From an uncultured Acetatifactor sp. (lineage in GTDB: Bacteria > Bacillota > Clostridia > Lachnospirales > Lachnospiraceae), in contig CAJUSI010000013.1 in NCBI GenBank assembly GCA_910589035.1, positions 1-50,379 of the forward strand: a stretch of DNA of 50,379 nucleotides, read 5' to 3'. Both the position numbers and the translations under genes were made by a program. Shown here one piece after another: positions 1 to 8,069 of this stretch. The number at the start of each line of letters is the position of its first letter. Position 1 is the stretch's first letter. The notes below the pieces were generated by a model. That model ran no database searches, was not told the DNA's origin, and saw nothing but the letters and a program-made list of their open reading frames with translations.

Positions 1-3
1 ACT

Positions 4-114
4 ATGTTTCACGAAGGATAAATTTTCGGCCTGCTAGGCGGAGGAGGGAGGCGATGCGGTGGCATCGTTGACCGACGACAACGACGCAGACGGAAATTTA
101 AACAAGTGAAACAT
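4..114. repeat. Inverted-repeat element at the left edge
   Basis: A 9-bp perfect inverted repeat (ATGTTTCAC at 4-12, GTGAAACAT at 106-114) encloses two further small hairpins: CGATGC/GCATCG at 52-57 and 62-67, and CGTTG/CAACG at 66-70 and 79-83. The near-repeat AAATTTTCG/CGGAAATTT lies just inside the outer arms. The segment sits downstream of the minus-strand GDPD-like gene and encodes nothing I recognise. It could be a small mobile-element scar or a structured 3' region. Confidence 0.4.
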
Positions 115-137
115 GTGGTTAATTGGTGTGGGGCATA

Positions 138-1040
138 CTAGTCCCCTGTGATTACCGACTCCCGTTCCTTCGTCTCCTGCCTCCATCTCTCAAATTCCGC
201 CGGCAGAATCACATCCGTATAGATGCCGCTGATTCCCTCTGTCAGCCTCTGCCTCGCTTCCGCCCCGTCGTTCACGGTATGGACAAATACTTTGATGCCG
301 CTGTCTGCCAGATCCTTCTCTATTTCCTCCGACCACCAGCCTGACGGCATGGTCAGCACCGGTATCCCGTTTCCGGCCATAAAATCTTTCAGTGCCTCTG
401 CCTCCCCGGCTTCCCCCAGCGGATAACCGATATAATAGAGTGTCAAAAGGATATTTTCGAAGGGATAAACCGCTCTGACCTCATCATACATTTCCTTGTA
501 GTAAATCTGGACAATCACTCTCGACAGCACATCCTCATATCCGTTGTCCACAGCCGTATCCACGAAGAGGCGGAACTGTTTCTCAACCTCCGGGGAGTAT
601 TTGGTATCCGTCACCAGCCAGATATCGGGATGCGTTTCCATAATGCCAAACCAATCCTCTAACGTCAAGGGTGTGTACTGTCCGTAAATGGGTGCATTTA
701 AGAATTCTTCTTCCGTAACCGGGCCCCGCCTGTCTTCCGTCCATCCAAAGGCTTCTTCCTGGCCCAGGTCCGAATCCCAATCATGTCTCAGAACCATGAC
801 TCCGTCTTTCGTAATCTGAATATCCGCTTCAAACACGCGCTGTCCGCGTGTGTAATTATACACAAACGCCTCCCTCGAATTCGTAAGGCCCACTCCCTCC
901 GCCGTGCATCCCAATGCATGGCATATTACCTGATATCTTTCATGCCAGGGAATTTTCCTGCTGTGATTCTGCAGAGAGAATATAATTGCCAGCAGGCACA
1001 AATATGCTGCGAGAATACCGCATACCATTCTTTTTTTCAT
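138..1040 (-). CDS. Glycerophosphodiester phosphodiesterase-like protein, membrane-anchored
   Basis: The 300-residue protein has one N-terminal membrane segment (about residues 5-22) followed by a GDPD-type TIM-barrel domain. Landmarks are the His of the usual HRG motif (H41, here HALG), the metal ligands E71 and D73, a second catalytic-type histidine in RHD at 86-87, and K147 in a VTDTK strand. GDPD enzymes hydrolyse glycerophosphodiesters to glycerol-3-phosphate and an alcohol. The HRG arginine is missing, so activity needs testing. The start codon overlaps the stop of the upstream LtaS-like gene as ATGA (1037-1040), which indicates translational coupling. The pair suggests turnover of a glycerol-phosphate polymer or lipid at the cell surface. 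That role is inference; the fold assignment is firmer. Confidence 0.75.
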   Translation of the reverse strand: MKKRMVCGILAAYLCLLAIIFSLQNHSRKIPWHERYQVICHALGCTAEGVGLTNSREAFVYNYTRGQRVFEADIQITKDGVMVLRHDWDSDLGQEEAFGWTEDRRGPVTEEEFLNAPIYGQYTPLTLEDWFGIMETHPDIWLVTDTKYSPEVEKQFRLFVDTAVDNGYEDVLSRVIVQIYYKEMYDEVRAVYPFENILLTLYYIGYPLGEAGEAEALKDFMAGNGIPVLTMPSGWWSEEIEKDLADSGIKVFVHTVNDGAEARQRLTEGISGIYTDVILPAEFERWRQETKERESVITGD

Positions 1041-3027
1041 TTCGCCGTGTCCCCTGTTTCCTCAAAAATCCACTTTTGATACTTCTTTTCATACAGCTGA
1101 TTATACTGCAGCATACGATAGCGAAGAATCGATTCCGTATCCCAGATATCCCGAATATCCACCAGTTCCCCGTTTGCGTTCAGACAGCCTCTCTGTGTCA
1201 GCACAGGATACTGTTCATGCAGTTCCATGAGAAATTGGTAAAACGGCGGCAGTTCCAGCCCGCCGCACTCCAGCAGCGCCGCCGGCAGATAGTTTGCGCT
1301 CATATCTCCGTACTGCTCCCAGTCCACATCGTAGTTGGCCCAGATTACATAGGGAACGATGTATTTCTGCAAATTTGCCTCCTGGTCCGACAGACCCCTG
1401 TCCGCAAACACCGCATCATAAAAGTCAGAATACAGGGACGGCTGATGATCTCCGAAAAGGCAGAGAATCACCGGTCAGTCCGCCTGTTCAAAATAAGCCA
1501 CAAGATCCGCAAAAGCGGCATCCGATATTTTCATCAGGCTCAGATATGTTTCCGCATCATACAAGTATCCCACATCTTCGGCCGGAATGCCGTTCACCTC
1601 TTTCACCTTCACATCGATCGGACATTGCCCATAGTATCCTCCATGGTTCTGTATCGTCACATCAAACAGAAAAAAAGGACTCTGCGGGTCCCTGTTCTCA
1701 TATCTGTGAATGATCTCCGCGAAATTACAGGCATCAGAAATAAACGCATCCACATACTCATATGGTACCTCCCAGTTGTCCTCGTGTATGAACTCCTCAA
1801 ATCCGAAAAAGGAATATACTTTATTCCTTGACCATGCGCTCTCACCTGCCGGATGCATGGCCATGGTCCTGTAACCCTGATTTGCCAGTATCTTTGCCAG
1901 CGACGGCATATCCTGCCGGACCTGGTTCTGATAGGGAACCACGCCCGGATACAGCAGAGACAGAGAATTGCCGGTAAGCGCTTCAAACTCCGTATTGGCC
2001 GTATGTCCCCCTATAATTGAAATATACAGATTTCCCCGCAGGAAATTTTCATCCAGACTGTCCACAAAGGGCATATAGGGCTCTGTGGTATCCAGCTCTC
2101 CCAACACGCGCAGGTCGCTCCAGGCTTCGCTCATAATCATAATAATATCCGGCTGTTCCGGATTCTCCCTGCTTTGCAGCGCCTGATACTCTTCCATGGC
2201 CTTTCGCGCGATTCCTTCCAATGCTTCCTCAGAATAGCCGTCCGGGATCTCTACATGGCTGCTTTTGAGCAGGAATAAATAACTGAGGCAGACTCCGCTT
2301 ATGTTCCTGTTGTTGCCCACATTCCAATAGTCCACCGCAAATTCCTTACCAAAAGGTTTCGGTGTTTTCATTACAGCATAATACCATACGCCGATCACCA
2401 GCACGGCAGCCACGGAGACTCCCACATGCACCCATTTATGCATCCGAATCCGTATCTTACTGCCCAGCACTATGAAGAAAATAAAATAAATCACCGAATA
2501 CAGCGCCTCCGGTGAGAGTTCATAATTATAATTATTCATAACGGAGACCGCCGTGCCCACAGCCCTCAAATCGGCAGGAGTCAGAAAATCCCCGCGAAAT
2601 CTGTATATATAATATTCCACCAAAAACAGGATCAAAAAGAAGCCGCTGCCTGCCCCCAGCGCGGCAGCCGTATTCTGTGTAAACAGGAAAATCAGCAGAT
2701 ATGCACAGATAATAAAGAGTGCCGTCAGTTGGGCCGCTCCGTCCTGCAGCGTACTTAAGTCATGTACGGGAAGTTCCATCCTCTGAAAGATTTTCATGGG
2801 GACATAGAACAGATAGACCACAAGCAGCGGAATCGTTATCCGGTTTGACAATCGGGGCAGCAACAGCAGGATACCGCTCAATGCCGTTAAGCCCAGACAG
2901 ATAATCAGTCTCTTTATTACCCCCCCACACAGAAAAATGTAAGCAGCAGCATAAAAATAACCGTCACCGCCGACAGTGCAATTTTCCCCGGAGTCAGACG
3001 AATTCTGGCAAGTATATTCTGTTTCAT
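1037..3027 (-). pseudogene. LtaS-like membrane sulfatase, broken by a frameshift and a nonsense codon
   Basis: Reassembled, the gene would encode about 663 residues: several N-terminal membrane helices, then an alkaline-phosphatase-superfamily (sulfatase) domain. Motifs seen are MSEAW (metal ligand), GGHTANTEFEALTG (presumed Thr nucleophile) and LFGDHQPS (metal-binding His). The start at 3027 is chosen because AGGAG lies 5 nt upstream. The frame breaks at a run of seven G (minus strand, 2920-2926); one extra G would join the first 36 residues to the rest. A second lesion is an in-frame TGA at 1475-1477, just before the FGDH motif, where related proteins have Arg; a CGA-to-TGA change would explain it. 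The main open part is 1475-2881 and the C-terminal part is 1037-1471. LtaS-type enzymes polymerise glycerol phosphate from phosphatidylglycerol. As read, no complete enzyme can be made. Sequencing error remains possible, especially at the G run. Confidence 0.8.
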
Positions 3028-3223
3028 GGCTCTCCTTTCGTCAATAAGCATTCCGCATCTTTCATTCCACAAAGGCATCTCATTCCGGGACAATCGAATG
3101 GACTTAATGCAAAGCTCCAGAAACATCCTGCAACTTTTGTTATAATTCTTTCTCCCAAAAGGCGAAAACACAAAATCTCCTGCATCCATGGAATCTATAA
3201 AATGTTTATTCTCTTCCGCAATG

Positions 3224-3252
3224 ATTATACCAGATCCCTCCAGCCTCTGCAA
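3224..3252 (-). promoter_or_regulatory. SigA-type promoter for the LtaS-like gene
   Basis: On the minus strand, TTGCAG (3247-3252) is followed after 17 bp by TATAAT (3224-3229), with TG one base upstream of the -10 (extended -10). Transcription would start near 3217, leaving a leader of about 190 nt before the start at 3027. Confidence 0.6.
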
Positions 3253-3348
3253 TCACAAATCACCGCCATACGGCATGACCACCAGCTCTTGCCGATGGTA
3301 TGGCTGAATCCCTCCAAGGCATTTTCTGTGCTTTCTATAAGCAGCAGC

Positions 3349-3414
3349 TTATTGCCCCCTGCCAGCCATTGCAAGAACGGCATACAGCAAGACCATCTTT
3401 ATGTAGTGCTTCAT
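3349..3414 (-). CDS. Possible 21-residue hydrophobic peptide
   Basis: An ATG at 3414 follows AGGAGG at good spacing and opens a 21-codon frame starting MKHYIKMVLLYAVLAMAG, which looks like a short amphipathic or membrane peptide. The frame stops after a run of five G. Removing one G would continue it by about 40 residues to 3225. It may therefore be a genuine micropeptide or the start of a frameshifted ORF of about 60 codons. An AgrD-type peptide was considered, but there is no AgrB next to it. Confidence 0.35.
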   Translation of the reverse strand: MKHYIKMVLLYAVLAMAGRGQ

Positions 3415-3620
3415 ATTCGTCTCCTCCTTTATGAACATTGTTCAATTTCCGGAATAAAAATCCCCACGGTTAAGCGGGCATTTTAATAAAAGATTCTTCC
3501 TACAGTCTCCAGCACCGCGCCGGGATCATAATCCTGGCGAAGCAAGGCAGGCAGCACCAGGGATAATAAGATATCCGCAAATTTCTCTGCCGTACTGTCA
3601 AGTTAAGGCTAAAAATTTCT

Positions 3621-5309
3621 TCAGCTTTTTATTAAGACTTCTTTCCCTTCAAAGGCAAAGCCATATTTCCGGATGCGGCCGCCAGGAAATCCTCTGTTTT
3701 CCAAATCTGCCTGGTACCTCTGTTCCTCAATCTGTTTTAGCGCGGCATCCGCAGTGTCCTCCAACGATTTCTCCTCCCCCGAATCTCTGACCTTAAATTC
3801 CATTATTACCGCATTATCTGTTCTGTTCTTCGGCTCCATCATCACATCATACCTTCCGAATCCGCTCTCCCGGTTGGAGATGATGATATAACGGTCTGCC
3901 AATTCCACGGCCAGCCCCAGTACAAAGCCGTGGTAGAACCGTTCCGGCTGCGTCTCCATGGAGGGGTTTCTTCCGCTGTCGAAATAGCTGAACGCAGCCA
4001 GGGCTACACGGTTCATGTAGGCGTTCATGGACTTTACGTCATCCTGCAGCAGTGCCTTGATAAAACTGTTGTAGACTGTCCCAGAACGGGTAAACCATTT
4101 TCGAATCATCTTTTGGAACATAATCTGTACTTCCTTGTTCGTCAGCGCCAACTCATACAGATCTGCTCCTGTATCCTCATTTAATTCATAGCTCTCCGCT
4201 TTCAGATATCCACTTGCCAGGAACAGGCTCCAGATGGCATTCTCATCTGTGTCTAACTGATCAAAAATAATCTGTTCATCAACTTCCTTGTACAGATGTT
4301 CCCCTTTCAAAAGGTTCTCCATGGATATTTTTATATCTGCGCTTCCCTCCCGTATCAGCTTGTCCACCAGGCCATTGCTGCTGGTGTTAGCCCAGTAAGT
4401 AGAAAGCCTTCCCGTTTTCAAATAGTTAATGACGGACCAAGGATTGTAAATATCCCTGCATTTTCCAAAGGTAAAACCGTCATACCACCTTTTGACATCA
4501 TCACATTTATCCTGCATCCCATATTCATCCAATGCAGTAAATACCTCCTCCTCCGTAAATCCAAAACAATCTGTATACATCTCAGATGTCGATGTCACGA
4601 CTGTTAAATGGTTCAAACCAGAGAAAATGGATTCCTTGCTTACTCTTGTGATTCCCGTCATAACTGCCCGTTCCAAAAATGGATTTGTCTTGAACGTGGA
4701 GTTGAACAAGCCTCTGATAAATTCCACCATCTCTTCCCAATAACCGTACACCCAGGCCTCCTGAAGAGGCGTGTCATATTCGTCCAGCAGGATAATCACC
4801 TTTTTCCCATAATAGCGATACAGGAACTCGGATAGTGTTCCCAGAGATGAAATGGCAGAATAGTTATCCATATTTACGGAAATGTTTTTTATATAATCCT
4901 TTTCCTTTTCATTCAGGCTGCCTTCCTTCAGCAGAAATTCACATCGGTTATACAATTTTTCAATCAGATAAAATAAGCCTTTTTTTGCCTCAGCGAAAGA
5001 AGACGACTTTATCCCGGCAAAGCTTAAAAAGATCACCGGGTAAGTCCCCTGAAGATTCCGGTACTTCTCGTCTTTCCATATGGACAGTCCCTCAAAAATC
5101 TCTCCCTGCCCCGCATACTCTATAGAAAGAAATCTCTCCAACATGTTCATGTTCAGAGTCTTCCCGAATCTGCGAGGGCGGGTAATCAACGTCACATCGT
5201 CTCTGTTTTCCCACCACTGTCTGATAAAATCAGTTTTATCAATATAAAAGCTGTTTTCCATTATCAGTTTCTCAAAACTTTGAATCCCTATCCCTACGGT
5301 TCTCGCCAT
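3621..5309 (-). CDS. AAA-ATPase-like protein with C-terminal PD-(D/E)XK domain (DUF1703 type)
   Basis: The protein has 562 residues from the ATG at 5309, which has GGAGG 8 nt upstream; a longer frame opens at 5360. The N-terminal AAA-ATPase-like domain shows RPRRFGKT (Walker A, about residues 44-51) and LLDEYDTPLQ (Walker B-like). The C-terminal part has nuclease-fold landmarks: GRYDVMMEP, then IMEFKV (E-x-K) and a Gln-containing helix (QIEEQRY). This architecture (PF09820 plus PF08011) is abundant in Lachnospiraceae and Bacteroidetes. Its function is not established, and defence or mobile-element roles have been suggested. The gene stands alone between an unknown gene and fragments. Confidence 0.85.
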   Translation of the reverse strand: MARTVGIGIQSFEKLIMENSFYIDKTDFIRQWWENRDDVTLITRPRRFGKTLNMNMLERFLSIEYAGQGEIFEGLSIWKDEKYRNLQGTYPVIFLSFAGIKSSSFAEAKKGLFYLIEKLYNRCEFLLKEGSLNEKEKDYIKNISVNMDNYSAISSLGTLSEFLYRYYGKKVIILLDEYDTPLQEAWVYGYWEEMVEFIRGLFNSTFKTNPFLERAVMTGITRVSKESIFSGLNHLTVVTSTSEMYTDCFGFTEEEVFTALDEYGMQDKCDDVKRWYDGFTFGKCRDIYNPWSVINYLKTGRLSTYWANTSSNGLVDKLIREGSADIKISMENLLKGEHLYKEVDEQIIFDQLDTDENAIWSLFLASGYLKAESYELNEDTGADLYELALTNKEVQIMFQKMIRKWFTRSGTVYNSFIKALLQDDVKSMNAYMNRVALAAFSYFDSGRNPSMETQPERFYHGFVLGLAVELADRYIIISNRESGFGRYDVMMEPKNRTDNAVIMEFKVRDSGEEKSLEDTADAALKQIEEQRYQADLENRGFPGGRIRKYGFAFEGKEVLIKS

Positions 5310-5381
5310 GGCAATATCCTCCATACTCAAAATATCCGCATTTGCATCACAAATATACATCCCAGTCCAAGGACCCAGACA

Positions 5382-5687
5382 CTATATTCCAAATGGCAAT
5401 GACAACTGCACTATTTTATCTATAGAATTTTCTTCTGATGAATCTGCATCCAGAGAAATATCTGTTTCCCTGAGAGCCTCCTCATACTCTTCCAATTCAT
5501 CCATGTCATCCTTTTGCAGTATATTAGACTGCAAACTTTCTAATATGTTTTTAATTTCTATTGGAATGTCGCTTTCCTGCATCGCTTCTAATATATCATC
5601 CCTATTTAGCTTCAATCTCATTTCAGAATTAAGCCAATTAAGAATCTGCTTTAATGCCTCTTTACCCATCATATGTGTCTTTGACAT
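5382..5687 (-). CDS. Conserved-looking hypothetical protein, acidic
   Basis: About 101 residues from the ATG at 5687, chosen because AGGAG lies 4 nt upstream; a longer frame opens at 5807. The protein is strongly acidic in its C-terminal half (runs of D and E) and helical in appearance, with no signal peptide or membrane segment. I do not recognise the family. It precedes the AAA-ATPase-like gene with a gap of about 70 nt, so the two may be co-transcribed. Confidence 0.5.
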   Translation of the reverse strand: MSKTHMMGKEALKQILNWLNSEMRLKLNRDDILEAMQESDIPIEIKNILESLQSNILQKDDMDELEEYEEALRETDISLDADSSEENSIDKIVQLSLPFGI

Positions 5688-5780
5688 TATACTCCTCATA
5701 TAGAATTTAGACTGTTTCCTTAAGTATAATTCTTTCTTTTCTTCCATGGTAATCTTCCAGCATAATCTATGCAGAATTTT

Positions 5781-5823
5781 ATTATACATGCTTCTCATAT
5801 AACACACAAGAAAATTGCGTCAA
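5781..5823 (-). promoter_or_regulatory. Overlapping promoter-like elements upstream of the hypothetical gene
   Basis: On the minus strand, TTGTGT (5804-5809) is followed after 17 bp by TATAAT (5781-5786). A second pair, TTGACG (5818-5823) and TATATG (5796-5801), has 16-bp spacing. Both point to the acidic hypothetical gene. Confidence 0.45.
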
Positions 5824-5861
5824 ATTTCTGAAATAATTATGCAGCCCACCAGACATAATAA

Positions 5862-5903
5862 GGCAGAATCAGTTCGGCCTCTCCCGGCCGAACTGATTCT
5901 GCC
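5862..5903 (-). terminator. Strong terminator hairpin after sigK
   Basis: A perfect 18-bp stem (5862-5879 with 5886-5903) with a 6-nt loop lies 34 bp past the sigK stop and is followed on the minus strand by a T-rich stretch. Confidence 0.75.
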
Positions 5904-5937
5904 CCATCTTAAGACATTCCTTATCTTTCCCGCAGGC

Positions 5938-6573
5938 TCATCCCTGCTCGAACTTCTCCCTTAGCTTCCCCAGCGCCTTCTTCTCGATCCTGCTCACATA
6001 GCTCCGGGAGATTCCCAGCGCTTCGCCAATCTCATTCTGAGTCACCTCCCGATTTCCGTACAGGCCATACCGCATAATGAGTATCTGCCTTTCTCTTTCG
6101 GAGAGGTTTGCATCCATCAATGCAAATAATCTCCTGATATTGCCGCTTAATTCCATATTCTCCACAATATCCGGCTGATTCTGCTCTATTACATCCACCA
6201 GGTGGATCTCATTGCCCTCTTTATCCTGTCCTATGGGTTCAAACAGGGATACCTCCCTGGAGGATTTTTTCTTTCCCCGAAGAAACATCAAAAGTTCATT
6301 TTCTATACATCTGCAGGCATATGTGGCGAGCCTTCCCTTTTTTTCATCAAAAGTCCTGATCGCCTTAATCAATCCGATACAGCCTATGGAGATAAAGTCT
6401 TCCATATCCTCGTCCGCATTCTGATATTTTTTGACGATATGAACCACCAGACGCAGGTTCCGCTCCACCAGTATCTTCTGTGCCCGTTCAGCCTCCTCAG
6501 GGGAGCCATCACGCAGCATCCGGATGTATCCGGCCTCCTCCTCCTGAGTCAACGGCTTTTGAAACGTCTCCAA
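5938..6573 (-). CDS. sigK: Sporulation sigma factor SigK, mature-type N-terminus
   Basis: A 211-residue sigma-70 family factor of late mother-cell sporulation. Region 2 is clear (RNLRLVVHIVKKYQN, then FISIGCIGLIKAI and LATYACRCIENELLMFLR). Region 4 follows with LSERERQILIMRYGL and a helix-turn-helix ending SRSYVSRIEKKALGKL. The start is a TTG at 6573 with a G-rich site upstream; no ATG is available before an in-frame stop. The protein begins directly at the METFQKPLT segment, so the inhibitory pro-sequence known from Bacillus pro-sigma-K is missing. The gene is also whole, with no skin element. A pro-less sigK is known from Clostridioides difficile. It is followed by a strong terminator. Confidence 0.9.
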   Translation of the reverse strand: METFQKPLTQEEEAGYIRMLRDGSPEEAERAQKILVERNLRLVVHIVKKYQNADEDMEDFISIGCIGLIKAIRTFDEKKGRLATYACRCIENELLMFLRGKKKSSREVSLFEPIGQDKEGNEIHLVDVIEQNQPDIVENMELSGNIRRLFALMDANLSERERQILIMRYGLYGNREVTQNEIGEALGISRSYVSRIEKKALGKLREKFEQG

Positions 6574-6668
6574 ATCAAACCCCCACGGATTAGTCTTAAG
6601 ATATTTTATGCTCTCCCTTCATCCATGGTGCCTGTCATGCCGTCTCAAAATGCACGGATTATCCCTGC

Positions 6669-7886
6669 TCAGTCAAGTAAAAACTGTGCCATCACATAAT
6701 TGCTTACATCCAGCCCTTTTTCCGTCAGCGCCAGTCTGCTCCTGTCGCCTGTCAGGGGTTTCTTTCCTTCCCTGTCCTTTCCGGACCGCGAAATGATCTG
6801 CAGCAAACCGTCCCGGACATTCTTTCGGATTACTTCGCCGTATATTTCTTCCATCTCCTGCCCGAAAAGCCCTCTGAATTTTCCGAAGCTAACCCCCTCC
6901 GTCAGCCGGAGCCCCAGAAAGAGGAATTCCTCCATCTGCTCTTCCCGGCTTAAGGGATGGATCTCCTTCCTGCTTCCCATAGGATCCGCAAGATATGCCG
7001 CCAAATCCTCTCCGTTTTGAAAGCGTATATTGTCAACCAGGGAAGCTGCCCCCAGACCGAACCCTGCATACTGCCTCCGCTCCCAGTAACCGCAGTTGTG
7101 GCGGCACTCATACCCCTTTTTGGCATAGTTTGATATCTCATACCTGTGATACCCTGCCTTTTCAAGGCATTCCTTAGTCTCCCGGTACATCTCCCTGTCC
7201 GTATCCTCGTCCGGCAGCTTCAGCTCTCCCCTTTCATATCTCTCATAAAGAGGAGTCCCTTCCTCCAGAATCAGGCTGTAGGCGGAGATATGCTCCGGCG
7301 GACTGTCCAGGGCCAGGACACACTCCAGAGTATTTCTGTATCCGGAAAGCGTCTGTCCCGGCAAAGCACTCATGATATCCACATTGATATTCCGAAATCC
7401 TGCCTTTCTGGCAGCGGCATAGGCCTGCTTAAACTGCTCCCAGGTATGGATTCTGCCGATAGCAGCAAGCTCACCATCCTCGGCAGACTGCAGTCCGATG
7501 CTCAGTCTGTTGATACCCGCCCTGCCATAACGCTCCAGTCCCTCCCGCGTGACAGTGCCCGGATTTGCTTCAATGGTCACCTCCGCATCCTGTGCCATAT
7601 GGTAATTGCTCCTCACGGTCTCCATCAGCCTTTCCATGGCGCTTACAGGAACCAGGGAAGGGGTCCCTCCCCCAATAAATATACTGACCACACGATAGTT
7701 CATATACCGGAAGGCGCTTCCCGCCGTCTCGGTGAAAAGCGCCTCCATATAAAGCCTCATTGCCTCCTCATCCCCGGGCGCGGACAGGAAATCGCAATAG
7801 AGACATTTTCTGACGCAGAAGGGAATATGGAAATATAATTCCAGATCCTTCCTGTCATCTTCTTTATCACAGCCCTGCTCTCTCAA
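6669..7886 (-). CDS. hemW: HemW-type radical SAM protein
   Basis: About 405 residues. The radical SAM cluster motif CVRKCLYC (C24, C28, C31) is followed by GGGTPS, IEANPGT and RLSIGLQS, all typical of the HemN/HemW family, and a C-terminal HemW domain. HemW proteins bind heme and S-adenosylmethionine and are thought to be heme chaperones; many are annotated as oxygen-independent coproporphyrinogen oxidase. It lies downstream of lepA, as in most Firmicutes. The start is uncertain: TTG at 7886 is the first usable codon and AAAGGAG lies about 14 nt upstream. hrcA does not follow. Confidence 0.87.
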   Translation of the reverse strand: MREQGCDKEDDRKDLELYFHIPFCVRKCLYCDFLSAPGDEEAMRLYMEALFTETAGSAFRYMNYRVVSIFIGGGTPSLVPVSAMERLMETVRSNYHMAQDAEVTIEANPGTVTREGLERYGRAGINRLSIGLQSAEDGELAAIGRIHTWEQFKQAYAAARKAGFRNINVDIMSALPGQTLSGYRNTLECVLALDSPPEHISAYSLILEEGTPLYERYERGELKLPDEDTDREMYRETKECLEKAGYHRYEISNYAKKGYECRHNCGYWERRQYAGFGLGAASLVDNIRFQNGEDLAAYLADPMGSRKEIHPLSREEQMEEFLFLGLRLTEGVSFGKFRGLFGQEMEEIYGEVIRKNVRDGLLQIISRSGKDREGKKPLTGDRSRLALTEKGLDVSNYVMAQFLLD

Positions 7887-7917
7887 CTTCTTATCGAAAA
7901 CTCCTTTCCCCTTTAAA

Positions 7918-8050
7918 AGCTCTCTTCCTTCAAAGGCTCTCTCCCCAAAAAGCTCTCTTCCCTCATAAATTCCCTTCCTTCAAAAGCTATTTCCCAAAAA
8001 GGCTCTCTTCCTTCATAAATTCCCTTCCTTCAAAAGCTCTCTCCAGGAAA
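7918..8050. repeat. 50-bp tandem repeat between lepA and hemW
   Basis: Two adjacent 50-bp units (7951-8000 and 8001-8050) are nearly identical. A shortened third copy lacking the middle lies at 7918-7950. On the minus strand, which is the transcribed strand, each full unit contains a purine-rich ribosome-site-like run followed by ATG, opening frames of only 9-17 codons. Confidence 0.75.
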
Positions 8051-8069
8051 ATCCGCGTCCTCCCGCCGT

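Larger units (their letters stand above)
3028..3620. other. Gene-poor stretch with small-gene fragments
   Basis: Apart from the promoter at 3224-3252, the stretch holds a 21-codon ORF (3349-3414) and, further right, a minus-strand frame ending at 3483. That frame reads as a plausible protein C-terminus of about 39 residues (ending ...GAVLETVGRIFY) but is preceded by a stop and has no start. It may be the tail of a decayed gene. I could not assign a family. Confidence 0.4.

Noticed and set aside
1475..1477. TGA as selenocysteine in the LtaS-like protein
   Set aside because: Relatives have Arg at this place, no selenocysteine insertion hairpin is apparent just downstream, and the gene carries a second lesion.
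3349..3414. AgrD-type autoinducer peptide
   Set aside because: The peptide is hydrophobic at the N-terminus, but there is no Cys-containing ring region in the frame and no AgrB gene beside it.
7981..8050. CRISPR-like array
   Set aside because: Repeats are directly adjacent with no spacers and no cas genes are present.
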